Assembly (NCBI GenBank): GCA_900541185.1
Contig: UQIQ01000019.1
Location: 1 to 32,415 of the forward strand
DNA: 32,415 nt
Direction of reading: 5' to 3'
DNA from: an uncultured Collinsella sp.
GTDB lineage: Bacteria > Actinomycetota > Coriobacteriia > Coriobacteriales > Coriobacteriaceae
Positions within the stretch are counted from its first letter, which is position 1; every line of letters begins with the position of its first letter. The translations under genes and the position numbers were made by a program. The notes under the pieces were generated by a model. It made no database searches. It saw only the letters and a program-made list of their open reading frames with translations, and was not told the origin of the DNA. Below are positions 1 through 7,794 of the stretch, piece by piece.

Positions 1-924
1 CTCGCTGCCACCAACCGTCCCGACAGCCTCGATCCGGCCCTGCTGCGCCCCGGTCGTTTTGACCGCCGCATCCCCGTTGAGCTGCCCGATCTGACTGGTC
101 GCAAGAACATCCTCGAGCTGCATGCCAAGAGCGTGAAGACGCAGCCCCCGATCGACCTGACCGCGATTGCCCGCGCCACGCCCGGTGCCTCGGGCGCCGA
201 CCTGGCCAACATCATCAACGAGGGCGCCCTGCGAGCCGTCCGCGAGGGGCGCAAGCGCGCGACCCAGGATGATTTTGAGGAGTCGGTGGAGGTCGTCATC
301 GCCGGACAGCAGCGTAAGTCCACGGTGCTGTCCGACCACGAGAAGCAGGTCGTGTCCTACCACGAGATCGGCCATGCCATCGTTGCCGCTCGCCAGAAGG
401 GCTCTGCGCCGGTCACCAAGATTACCATCGTGCCGCGCACGAGCGGCGCTCTGGGCTACACCATGCAGGTTGAGGAGGATGAGCGCTTCTTGACTACGCG
501 CCAGGAGGTGCTGGACAAGCTCGCCGTCTACTGCGGCGGACGTGCCGCCGAGGAGCTCATCTTTGGTGAGATGACGACCGGCGCCGCCAACGATATCGAG
601 CAGGCCACCAAGCTCGCCCGCAACATGGTGACGCGCTTTGGTATGTCCGATGAGTTTGGCATGATGGCGCTCGGTACCGTGCAGAATGCGTATCTCAACC
701 AGGACACGTCGCTCACCTGCGCCCCCGGTACGGCCGAGCGCGTGGATGCGATTGTCGCCAAGCTGATCGAGGATGCGCACGATCGCGCCCTGCAGATCCT
801 GAAGGAGAATAAGTTTAAGCTTCACGAGCTGGCTCGTTATCTGTACAAGAAGGAGACGATCACGGGCGAGGAGTTCATGAATCTCCTCACGCGTGAGAAT
901 CCGCTGATGCCGAAGCAGCAGTAA
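1..924 (+). CDS. ftsH: ATP-dependent zinc metalloprotease FtsH, 3' part
   Basis: The reading frame is open from base 1, so the 5' end lies outside the window; about 307 C-terminal residues are present. The first codons encode the end of the AAA+ ATPase domain, with the second region of homology (ATNRPDSLDPALLRPGRFDR) and its arginine fingers. The M41 peptidase domain follows, with the zinc motif HEIGH at bases 361-375 and a downstream acidic ligand in NDIEQAT. FtsH is a membrane-anchored hexameric protease that degrades misassembled membrane proteins and some regulators. The N-terminal membrane segments are not in view. The protein ends shortly after the peptidase domain without a long tail. 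A strong terminator follows directly. Confidence 0.97.
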   Translation, partial: LAATNRPDSLDPALLRPGRFDRRIPVELPDLTGRKNILELHAKSVKTQPPIDLTAIARATPGASGADLANIINEGALRAVREGRKRATQDDFEESVEVVIAGQQRKSTVLSDHEKQVVSYHEIGHAIVAARQKGSAPVTKITIVPRTSGALGYTMQVEEDERFLTTRQEVLDKLAVYCGGRAAEELIFGEMTTGAANDIEQATKLARNMVTRFGMSDEFGMMALGTVQNAYLNQDTSLTCAPGTAERVDAIVAKLIEDAHDRALQILKENKFKLHELARYLYKKETITGEEFMNLLTRENPLMPKQQ

Positions 925-944
925 GGCTGGTTACACAGCATCGA

Positions 945-982
945 ACGCCCCATTTGAGCTTCTATCTCAAATGGGGCGTTTT
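945..982 (+). terminator. Rho-independent terminator after ftsH
   Basis: Perfect 14-bp inverted repeat, ACGCCCCATTTGAG at 945-958 and its complement at 966-979, around a 7-nt loop and followed by T residues. It ends the ftsH transcript just ahead of the DUF523 gene. Confidence 0.85.
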
Positions 983-999
983 GCTTGGGAGGGATATGC

Positions 1000-1455
1000 A
1001 TGAAGATCGTGGTAAGTGCCTGCTTGATGGGCGAGAGCTGCAAGTATAACGGGCTCGATAACTACCATCGCGAGCTGGTCGAAGCGTGTGAACGCACAGG
1101 GACCGAGGTACTCTTGGTGTGCCCTGAGGTCTTTGGCGGCCTGCCCACGCCGCGAAAGCCGTCTGAGATTGTGAGCGGCGAGGTCCGTACCTGCGAGGGC
1201 ATCTCGGTCGATCGCGAGTTCCGCCTGGGTGCCCAACGCGCGCTCGACATGTGCGAGCAGGCGGGCGGCCCGTCCCAGATCGCTGCGTGCGTCTTGCAGG
1301 ACCGTAGCCCCTCGTGTGGTGTAGGCCGTATCTACGACGGAACGTTCAGCGGTACGCTCACACCGGGTAACGGCGTTTTCGTCGACCTGCTCCTGCGCCA
1401 CGGCTACCGCGTGATCCCGGCAAGCGAATTCGACTCGAGCATGTTACAGCAATAA
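1000..1455 (+). CDS. DUF523 family protein
   Basis: Encodes 151 residues. The ATG at 1000 is preferred over a TTG at 985 because GGGAGG (988-993) sits at ribosome-binding distance before it. The N-terminus VVSACLMGESCKYNGLDN matches the family opening (SACLLG.x.YdG). Further conserved points are CPEVFGGLPTPRKPSEI and DRSPSCG, with cysteines that could bind metal or act in redox chemistry. The length is normal for a stand-alone DUF523 protein. The biochemical function is not established, and the surroundings do not clarify it: it is a single gene between two terminators, convergent with an alcohol dehydrogenase gene. Confidence 0.85.
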   Translation: MKIVVSACLMGESCKYNGLDNYHRELVEACERTGTEVLLVCPEVFGGLPTPRKPSEIVSGEVRTCEGISVDREFRLGAQRALDMCEQAGGPSQIAACVLQDRSPSCGVGRIYDGTFSGTLTPGNGVFVDLLLRHGYRVIPASEFDSSMLQQ

Positions 1456-1495
1456 AAAACCGCCACAAAGGTACTGTCCCCTTTGTGGCGGTTTT
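1456..1495. terminator. Bidirectional terminator with GTCCC-containing loop
   Basis: AAAACCGCCACAAAGG pairs perfectly with CCTTTGTGGCGGTTTT around the loop TACTGTCC. A-tract and T-tract flanks let it terminate both the DUF523 gene (+) and the convergent dehydrogenase gene (-). It shares its CAAAGG...CCTTTGTGG arms with the hairpin at 9099-9139. Confidence 0.85.
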
Positions 1496-1501
1496 GGTCG
1501 G

Positions 1502-2590
1502 TTAGGCCAGGATAGAGTGGCCGTAGGCGTTGGCGGCCTTGATGGCGGCGGCGAACTTTTCGTCGGTGAAGGGCTCGGGGTTTCCCTGCTTCCACTCGTT
1601 GGTGGCGTGTGCGAACTCGCACAGGGCCGGGATGTCTGCCTCGGAAAGCCCGACCTGCTCAAGCGTCACGGGCAGGCCCATCTGCTTGTTAAAGGCAGCG
1701 TAGCGTTCAAGGTTCTCGGTGTCGCCCGTATAGGCAAACAGGACCAGCACGCCCAGGCTCACGACCTCGCCGTGCAGGTAGGTGCCCTCACGCGGAATGC
1801 TGCACGTGGCGTTGTAGAACGCATGTGCCACGCTCGAGTTGTAGTAGTAATCGTTTTGGTTGGTCAGGTTGGAGACGTAGCCCGTGTTGACCACGATGTC
1901 GAGCGCGATCTGCTTGACGGCCTCGCTCGACAGGTCCTGGCGCACGTCCTCTAGACCCTGGACGCCATAGGTAAACAGCGGCTCGGAGCAGGTATGGGCG
2001 AGTGCCAGGCCAAGTCCAGCGGTGTGCTCCAGGTTGCCAGCGCTCGTGGCGTACTCGACCTCGGGCTGCTTGGACAGGGCATCGCCTACGCCGGCCCAGA
2101 AGTACTCCGCCGGAGCCTCGGCGATTATCTTGGGGTTGATGAAGATGTGCGCAGGGCGGTTGGGGTACGAATAGCCCTCGAGCGAGCCATCGTCGTTGTA
2201 GACAACGGCAATGGCGGTCGCGGCGGAACAGTTAGAGCAAATCGTCGGCACCGTAAAGACGATCTTCTTGAGCTCGATGGCCGCTGTCTTGACGGTATCG
2301 AGCGCCTTGCCGCCGCCACAGGCGATAAGCACGTCTGCCTGCTGACAAGCGGGGGAGTTCACGACCTTCGCGATATTGGCGCGCGTGCTGTTGGTGCCGT
2401 AGACGCTCGTCTCCAGAATCTCGACTTCGGTACCTTCAAGTGCCGCCTTGATGCCCAGCAGTGCTGCGGCCAGTGCTCGCTTGCCACCGATGATCGCGAC
2501 CTTGGTCGCGCCGTATTCGGCCAGCGCGCCGGGCAGCTCGTCAAAGCAATCCTCGCCAACGGTGTAGTCGCTCATTCCAATCGTGCGCAT
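1502..2590 (-). CDS. Iron-containing alcohol dehydrogenase, GldA/HcxA-like
   Basis: A 362-residue member of the group III (iron/zinc) alcohol dehydrogenases. An N-terminal NAD(P)-binding half carries the GGGKALDTVKTAA dinucleotide motif (about residues 92-104). The C-terminal helical half carries likely metal ligands: Asp in GVGDALSK, His in VAHAFYN and His in YLHGEVVSLG. The segment PTICSNCSAATAIAVVYNDDG resembles glycerol dehydrogenase and the E. coli YbdH/HcxA group. The substrate could be glycerol or a 2-hydroxy acid and cannot be fixed from sequence alone. The start is supported by AGAAGG five bases upstream on the minus strand. It is a single gene, divergent from the ileS T-box and convergent with the DUF523 gene. 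Confidence 0.88.
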   Translation of the reverse strand: MRTIGMSDYTVGEDCFDELPGALAEYGATKVAIIGGKRALAAALLGIKAALEGTEVEILETSVYGTNSTRANIAKVVNSPACQQADVLIACGGGKALDTVKTAAIELKKIVFTVPTICSNCSAATAIAVVYNDDGSLEGYSYPNRPAHIFINPKIIAEAPAEYFWAGVGDALSKQPEVEYATSAGNLEHTAGLGLALAHTCSEPLFTYGVQGLEDVRQDLSSEAVKQIALDIVVNTGYVSNLTNQNDYYYNSSVAHAFYNATCSIPREGTYLHGEVVSLGVLVLFAYTGDTENLERYAAFNKQMGLPVTLEQVGLSEADIPALCEFAHATNEWKQGNPEPFTDEKFAAAIKAANAYGHSILA

Positions 2591-2684
2591 AGCAACCTTC
2601 TTTCGTTCGATAAAGTGCTTTCAGGTATTTTGCTCCAAGAGAAGGTCCACAGCCGCGAGAAATTTCGAACGTATAAAACCAGTG

Positions 2685-2720
2685 TTGAGGGTTTTTCGCC
2701 GGCGCGGAACGTGCTAGCAT
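2685..2720 (+). promoter_or_regulatory. Candidate promoter for the ileS T-box transcript
   Basis: TAGCAT at 2715-2720 is preceded by TG at 2712-2713, giving an extended -10 element. A TTGAGG at 2685-2690 is too far away (24 nt) to be an ideal -35, so the extended -10 may compensate. The T-box stem I begins about 15-20 nt downstream, as expected for a leader starting near 2727. Confidence 0.45.
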
Positions 2721-2734
2721 ACACCGCATGAGCG

Positions 2735-3032
2735 TTGATGGGGACGAGTAGTCGGCCGTCCGCATGCTACAGAGAGCGGGGAGCGCTGAGAACCCGTGCA
2801 TGCGACCGATGAAAATCACCCCGGAGCTGCGGTCCCAACGGACGCGCCGCACAGGCACGTCTTAGTAGATATCGCCGAGATGGTCGTCGATACAGATCAG
2901 CCGAGTAACGGATGCGAGCGCGCGGCGACGCGGGCGAGGGCATCTAAGCTGGGTGGTTAAGCGAAGAGCTTTTGCGGGCGTACGGCCCGTTTTGTGGCGC
3001 TTCGTCCCAGCTTGTAGGGACGGGCGCTTTTT
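2735..3032 (+). promoter_or_regulatory. Isoleucine-specific T-box riboswitch (transcriptional)
   Basis: All main T-box parts can be read. Stem I closes with GGGG (2740-2743) and CCCC (2819-2822); TCGG (2752-2755) pairs with CCGA (2806-2809), and AGAGAG (2771-2776) is the usual internal bulge. The specifier is ATC (2815-2817), an isoleucine codon followed by A, which agrees with the downstream gene. In the antiterminator, AAGCTGGG (2946-2953) pairs with CCCAGCTT (3006-3013) and GCGAAG (2961-2966) with CTTCGT (3000-3005), leaving the 7-nt bulge TGGTTAA whose TGGT fits a tRNA ACCA end. The competing terminator pairs CGTCCC (3003-3008) with GGGACG (3017-3022), with an outer GCGC stem and five T (3028-3032). 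Uncharged tRNA-Ile should favour read-through into ileS. Confidence 0.92.
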
Positions 3033-3075
3033 GGTGCCCTACGGGCGTGCGCGCCCACGACATGAAAGGGGTACC

Positions 3076-5877
3076 GTGGCAAACGAGTACAAGCAGACGA
3101 TGAATCTGCCCAAAACCGGATTTCCCATGCGTGCCGGTCTTTCCAAGTCCGAGCCCAAGCGACTCAAGGACTGGCAGGACAACAAGGTCTACGAGCAGGT
3201 TCTGAAGAAGAACGAGGGTCACAAGAAGTTCGTGCTGCACGACGGTCCTCCGTACGCCAACGGCCCGATCCACATCGGCCATGCCATGAACAAGATCTCC
3301 AAGGACATGATCAACCGCTACTGGATGATGCAGGGCTATGAGGTTCCCTACGTCCCCGGTTGGGACTGCCATGGCCAGCCGATCGAGCACAAGGTCGAGG
3401 AGAAGCTCGGCACCGAGAAGTTCAACCAGACCCCCACGGCCAAGATTCGTGAGCTCTGCAACGAGTTCGCAGTCGAGAACATCGAGCTGCAGAAGGCCGG
3501 CTTCCGTCGTCTGGGCGTGCTCGGCGACTGGGACAACCCCTATCTGACGCTCTATCACCAGCATGATGCTGCCGATATCGAGGTCTTCAAGGCCATGTTC
3601 GATAAGGGCATGATCTATCGCGGCCACAAGCCGGTTCACTGGTGCAAGCACTGCCACACCGCGCTGGCCGAGGCCGAGATTGAGTACTCCGACGAGACGA
3701 GCCCGTCCATCTTCGTGCGCTTTGAGATGACTTCCAAGCCCGCCGGCCTCGAGAACTTCGACGGCCCGGTCGACTTTATCATCTGGACGACTACGCCGTG
3801 GACCATCCCCTCCGACCAGGCCGTTTCCCTTAAGCCCGGCGCCGCCTATGTCGCCGTTGAGCACGAAGGTCGTGCCGAGGTCATGCTTGAGGACCTGGCT
3901 CCCAAGTGCTGCGAGGAGTTTGGCTGGGAGTACACCCCGGTTATGGTCGACGGCAAGTCCTACGTGGTTCCCGCCGAGACCTTCCACCACATCCACTACA
4001 AGCAGCCGATCTTTGACGGCGTTGAGGGCGTGGCGCTGCTGGCCGATTACGTCGGCGTCGATGACGGTACCGGTATCGTCCACAACTCGCCCGGCCACGG
4101 CGTCGACGACTACTTTGCCTGCCTCAAGGAGGGCATCACCGACATCTGCATGCCGGTCGATGACGACGGCAAGTTCTACACCGGCGAGGAGTTTGGTACC
4201 GGTGGCCCCTTCAGCGGTATGGATACCGATGAAGCCAACCCGCACATCATCGAGTTCCTGCGCGAGCGCGGCACCCTGGTCCTCGTGAAGAAGATCACGC
4301 ACAGCTATCCGCACTGCTGGCGCTGCAAGCATCCGGTGCTCTTCCGTGCTACCGACCAGTGGTTCGTCTCGATGGACAAGACGGGTCTGCGTGAGCAGGC
4401 TGGCAAGGAGGTCCGCGAGAACGTCAAGTGGTATCCGGCGCATGCCGCTAACCGCATCGGCGCCATGGTCGAGCAGCGTCCCGACTGGTGCATCAGCCGT
4501 CAGCGCAACTGGGGCGTGCCCATCCCGAGTTACACCTGCGCCGACTGCGGCGAGAAGGTCATGAACGACGCCACGCTCGACGCCGTCATCAAGCTCTTCC
4601 ATGAGAAGGGCTCCGACGCCTGGTTCACCGACGCTCCCGAGAGCTACCTGGGCGAGGCCTGCGTCTGCCCCAAGTGCGGCGGCCATCACCTCAAGGCCGA
4701 TAAGGACATCCTCGACGTGTGGTGGGACTCCGGCGTTTCCTGGAAGGCCGTCTGCGAGTATCGCCCCGAGCTTGAGTACCCGGCGGACGTGTATCTTGAG
4801 GGCTCCGACCAGCATCGCGGTTGGTTCCAGAGCTCGCTGCTCACCTCGGTGGGTGCCAACGGCCATGCTCCGTACAAGGCGGTCGTTTCGCAGGGCTTCA
4901 CGCTCGACGGCCAGGGCCGCAAGATGTCCAAGTCGCTCGGCAACGTCATCGACCCCAATAAGGTCTGTGACGAGATGGGCGCCGACATCATCCGTCTGTG
5001 GGTTGCCTCCGTCGACACCAGCTCCGATGTGTCCATCGACCACGAGATCCTTGCCCGTACGTCCGATGCCTACCGTCGTTTCCGCAACACGCTGCGCTTC
5101 CTGCTCTCCGAGCTCGAGGGTCAGTTTGAGCCCGAGACCGACGGCGTCGCCTTTGCCGACCTGCTGCCGCTCGACAAGCTCATGGTTGCCCGCCTGACCC
5201 AGGTTCAGGCCGAGGTCGACGATGCCTACGCCAGCTACGAGTTCCCGCGCGCCTACCGTGCGCTCTACGACTTCGTGGTTACCGAGCTCTCCAACGTGTA
5301 CCTCGACGCCCTGAAGGACCGTCTGTACTGCGACAAGCCCGGCTCGCTCGAGCGCCGCAGCGCCCAGACCGTGCTGGCCGAGCTCTTCTCGATGCTCATG
5401 CGCGACCTGCAGCCGATCCTTTCCTACACGGTCGACGAGGCCATGGCCTATGCGCCCGCCGGCTGCGTCGATCACCAGAAGTACGCCGCGCTGCTCGATT
5501 GGTACAAGTCGCCCATCACGGTTGACGAGGCCAATGAGTTCGAGGGCGTGCTCGAGGCTTCGCTCGAGCTCCGTAGCGCCGTGACCAAGGCCCTTGAGGA
5601 TGCCCGCTCCGCCGGCACCTTCACTAAGAGCCAGCAGGTCCGCGTCAAGGCGGTCGTTCCCGCCGAGATGTATGCGCTGCTGACCGGCGACAAGGCCGTC
5701 TACTTGGCCGAGTTCTACATCGTCTCCGATGTTGAGCTGACGCAGGGCGAGGAGCTTTCCGTTGCCATCGAGGCTGCCGAGGGCGAGTGCTGCGACCGTT
5801 GCTGGAACTATCGCACCACCGTCGGCGAGTACAACGGCCACGCGCATATTTGCGAGAGGTGTGCGAATGCCCTTTAA
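3076..5877 (+). CDS. ileS: Isoleucyl-tRNA synthetase
   Basis: A 933-residue class Ia synthetase that charges tRNA-Ile and edits valine. I chose the GTG at 3076: it follows an AAAGGGG ribosome-binding site and lies after the T-box terminator. The longer frame to 2953 would start inside the antiterminator. The N-terminus MNLPKTGFPMRAGL is typical. The HIGH signature is seen in YANGPIHIGHAMNK and the KMSKS loop in GRKMSKSLGN. The CP1 editing domain lies between them (TTTPWTIPSDQAVSL, then GHGVDDYFACLKEG). The C-terminus carries a four-cysteine zinc-binding tail (CCDRCWNY...CERC). The length suits the bacterial type. Expression should be controlled by the T-box. Confidence 0.98.
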   Translation: MANEYKQTMNLPKTGFPMRAGLSKSEPKRLKDWQDNKVYEQVLKKNEGHKKFVLHDGPPYANGPIHIGHAMNKISKDMINRYWMMQGYEVPYVPGWDCHGQPIEHKVEEKLGTEKFNQTPTAKIRELCNEFAVENIELQKAGFRRLGVLGDWDNPYLTLYHQHDAADIEVFKAMFDKGMIYRGHKPVHWCKHCHTALAEAEIEYSDETSPSIFVRFEMTSKPAGLENFDGPVDFIIWTTTPWTIPSDQAVSLKPGAAYVAVEHEGRAEVMLEDLAPKCCEEFGWEYTPVMVDGKSYVVPAETFHHIHYKQPIFDGVEGVALLADYVGVDDGTGIVHNSPGHGVDDYFACLKEGITDICMPVDDDGKFYTGEEFGTGGPFSGMDTDEANPHIIEFLRERGTLVLVKKITHSYPHCWRCKHPVLFRATDQWFVSMDKTGLREQAGKEVRENVKWYPAHAANRIGAMVEQRPDWCISRQRNWGVPIPSYTCADCGEKVMNDATLDAVIKLFHEKGSDAWFTDAPESYLGEACVCPKCGGHHLKADKDILDVWWDSGVSWKAVCEYRPELEYPADVYLEGSDQHRGWFQSSLLTSVGANGHAPYKAVVSQGFTLDGQGRKMSKSLGNVIDPNKVCDEMGADIIRLWVASVDTSSDVSIDHEILARTSDAYRRFRNTLRFLLSELEGQFEPETDGVAFADLLPLDKLMVARLTQVQAEVDDAYASYEFPRAYRALYDFVVTELSNVYLDALKDRLYCDKPGSLERRSAQTVLAELFSMLMRDLQPILSYTVDEAMAYAPAGCVDHQKYAALLDWYKSPITVDEANEFEGVLEASLELRSAVTKALEDARSAGTFTKSQQVRVKAVVPAEMYALLTGDKAVYLAEFYIVSDVELTQGEELSVAIEAAEGECCDRCWNYRTTVGEYNGHAHICERCANAL

Positions 5878-5948
5878 GGCACGGTAACTCGGCATTTTAG
5901 TTATAGGGAGAATTTGGGCGCCTTCGGCCCATTTGCCCCGCTGAATAT

Positions 5949-5986
5949 AAGCGGCATTCTGTTTTTCGGAATGCCGCTTTCGTTTT
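5949..5986 (+). terminator. Rho-independent terminator after ileS
   Basis: AAGCGGCATTC (5949-5959) and GAATGCCGCTT (5969-5979) form an 11-bp stem with a T-rich loop, followed by a T-rich stretch (TTTCGTTTTT). Confidence 0.85.
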
Positions 5987-6099
5987 TAGCTGGTTATTTC
6001 GCTTGCGTTGGTGGATATGCTGCGCGTTTGGCGTTTGTCACTATAAGATGATTACTTGCATTAAACGGAATTCGATGTTCTTGAGGGTAGGGGATTGAT

Positions 6100-6699
6100 T
6101 TGGGTCGTACTGGGGATATGACGCCGCCTTTGCGTTGGCGGTTGGGTGTTGCTGGTGGGGTGGCGCTGGTTGTGCTGCTTGTTGACCAGTTGACCAAGCT
6201 TGCGGTTCGTGCCGTGGGCGATGCACTGCATGTGACCGTCATCCCCGGCGTGATCGACTTCCTGTTTGTCCGCAATATCGGCGCTGCCTTTAGCATGGGC
6301 GAGGGGCATGGCATCGTGTTTGCCGTGCTGGCGCTGGCGGTCATTGTCGCTATTGCCGTGTACCTCGTTCGTGCACCCCAGCTCGCCCATCTTGAGGTTG
6401 TGGGCATGGCGATGGTTGCGGGCGGTGCTATCGGCAACGCTATCGATCGTTTGGCCTTTGGCTTCGTGACCGATTTTATTGCCACCACCTTCATCGACTT
6501 TCCCGTCTTCAATGTGGCCGATATCGGCATTACGGTCGGTGTTGTGCTGGCGCTTATCGGTTACATGTTCTTGAGTCCCGCCGCTCGCGAGGTCGATGCG
6601 ACTGCTGAGCTCAATGCCCGTGATGAGGCCCGCGCTAAGCGCAAAGCCAAGCAGCGTGGGGAGCGTGCCCGCAAGATTCGCGAAAGGAATGAGCGTTAA
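6100..6699 (+). CDS. lspA: Lipoprotein signal peptidase (signal peptidase II)
   Basis: A 199-residue membrane aspartyl protease that removes signal peptides from diacylated prolipoproteins. Four hydrophobic segments are visible. The two catalytic aspartates lie in GNAIDRLAFGFVTDF (Asp116) and FNVADIGI (Asp141); VDQLTK and NIGAAFSMG are also family motifs. The TTG at 6100 is used because GAGGGTAGGGG ends six bases before it; an ATG at 6118 would remove six residues and is possible. The last 35 residues form a basic Arg/Lys-rich tail (RAKRKAKQRGERARKIRERN), longer than in many LspA proteins and probably cytoplasmic. The stop overlaps the next start by one base, so it is co-translated with the RluA-family gene, a common pairing. 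Confidence 0.95.
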   Translation: MGRTGDMTPPLRWRLGVAGGVALVVLLVDQLTKLAVRAVGDALHVTVIPGVIDFLFVRNIGAAFSMGEGHGIVFAVLALAVIVAIAVYLVRAPQLAHLEVVGMAMVAGGAIGNAIDRLAFGFVTDFIATTFIDFPVFNVADIGITVGVVLALIGYMFLSPAAREVDATAELNARDEARAKRKAKQRGERARKIRERNER

Positions 6700-7712
6700 T
6701 GGCCGACATCCATATTCTTGTTGCCGACGATTGCTCTGGCCAGCGTCTCGACGCCTTTCTGGGTGCCAACGACGGCTGCCCCACGCGCTCTGCCTGCGCG
6801 CATCTGATCGAGGGCGGCGCCGTAATCGTGAACGGCGAGACCTGTCTGTCAAAAAAGTATGCCGTACGCTCCGGTGACCGCATCTCGGTCGACCTGCCCG
6901 AGCCGCACGATCCCACCGATGTGATTCCCGAGGCCATCCCGCTCGACATTCGCTATGAGGACGACTATCTCATTGTGCTCTCCAAGCAGCGCGGGCTGGT
7001 GTGCCATCCCGCCCACGGCCACGAGAGCGGCACGCTTGCGAACGCCTTGGTCTACCACTGCGGTATCGATCATCTTGGTACCGTGCAGGGTGAGGACCGC
7101 CCCGGCATCGTGCATCGCCTGGATCGCGATACCTCGGGCCTTATGCTCGCGGCAAAAGACGACGACACCCAGCGCGCGCTTCAAAATCTCATTCGCACGC
7201 GTACGCTCGACCGCCGCTATATCACGCTTGTCCACGGGCACATCGCCATGGACGAGGGCACCATCAATACCGGTATCGCCCGTTCTACGCGCGACCGCGT
7301 CAAGATGGCGGTTTCGGACGACCCCTTTGCCCGTCAGGCCATTACGACCTTTAAAGTCCTCGAGCGCTTTGATTCCACGCGCTTTGACGATGGTTATACG
7401 CTCGTTGAGTGCCATCTGTTTACCGGTCGCACGCACCAGATTCGCGTGCATATGCGTCATATCAACCACGCCTGCGTGGGCGATCCACTCTACGGCAAGT
7501 GCGATGCGCGCGCCGACCAGGGCCTGACCAGGCAGTTCCTTCATTCCTGGCGCGTGGCGTTCGACCATCCCGTGACGGGGGAGCGCATTGAGTGCCGCGA
7601 CGAGTTGCCGTGGGATCTCGCTGCTGTTCTCGACGATCTGGCTCCGCGCTCGCTCGGTCGCACGGCCGTTGGAGATGAAATCGTTCCGCAGCTCGGTCTT
7701 CTCGAAGCCTAG
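6699..7712 (+). CDS. RluA/RluD-family pseudouridine synthase
   Basis: 337 residues. An N-terminal S4-like RNA-binding region (about residues 14-64, GQRLDAFLG...LIEGGAVIVNGE) is followed by the RluA catalytic domain. The signature HRLDRDTSGLML holds the catalytic Asp142, and GRTHQIRVHMRHINHACVGDPLYG is the second conserved block. The enzyme isomerises uridine to pseudouridine. S4-bearing members such as RluD act on the large-subunit rRNA, but the exact target cannot be assigned here. Its ATG shares the final A of the lspA stop, implying translational coupling. Confidence 0.93.
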   Translation: MADIHILVADDCSGQRLDAFLGANDGCPTRSACAHLIEGGAVIVNGETCLSKKYAVRSGDRISVDLPEPHDPTDVIPEAIPLDIRYEDDYLIVLSKQRGLVCHPAHGHESGTLANALVYHCGIDHLGTVQGEDRPGIVHRLDRDTSGLMLAAKDDDTQRALQNLIRTRTLDRRYITLVHGHIAMDEGTINTGIARSTRDRVKMAVSDDPFARQAITTFKVLERFDSTRFDDGYTLVECHLFTGRTHQIRVHMRHINHACVGDPLYGKCDARADQGLTRQFLHSWRVAFDHPVTGERIECRDELPWDLAAVLDDLAPRSLGRTAVGDEIVPQLGLLEA

Positions 7713-7730
7713 CCAGTATTAGGTGGTTTC

Positions 7731-7757
7731 TTGAACTCGGTAAGCCTGCGGTAAGAT
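7731..7757 (+). promoter_or_regulatory. Candidate promoter for the glycosyltransferase gene
   Basis: TTGAAC (7731-7736) and TAAGAT (7752-7757), spaced 15 nt, lie about 40 nt before the gene; GATATA (7755-7760) with an 18-nt spacer is the alternative -10. This is a sequence-pattern call only. Confidence 0.4.
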
Positions 7758-7794
7758 ATACGATTGTTTACGTTACGCGTTGCTGGGAGCCTGC

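Noticed and set aside
1994..2731. 245-codon plus-strand frame over the alcohol dehydrogenase gene and its upstream region
   Set aside because: Antisense to a gene with clear motifs, and the translation has none; its end overlaps the T-box start.
2953..3075. N-terminal extension of IleRS to a GTG at 2953
   Set aside because: The codon lies inside the T-box antiterminator; the GTG at 3076 has a ribosome-binding site and gives the normal N-terminus.
2944..5895. 983-codon open frame antisense to ileS
   Set aside because: It mirrors the codon bias of ileS, shows no family motifs, and its product is a low-complexity Val/Gly/Leu-rich string.
5914..5935. Small GGGC/GCCC hairpin after ileS as a separate terminator
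   Set aside because: Only a five-base stem with no T-tract; the convincing terminator is at 5949-5986.
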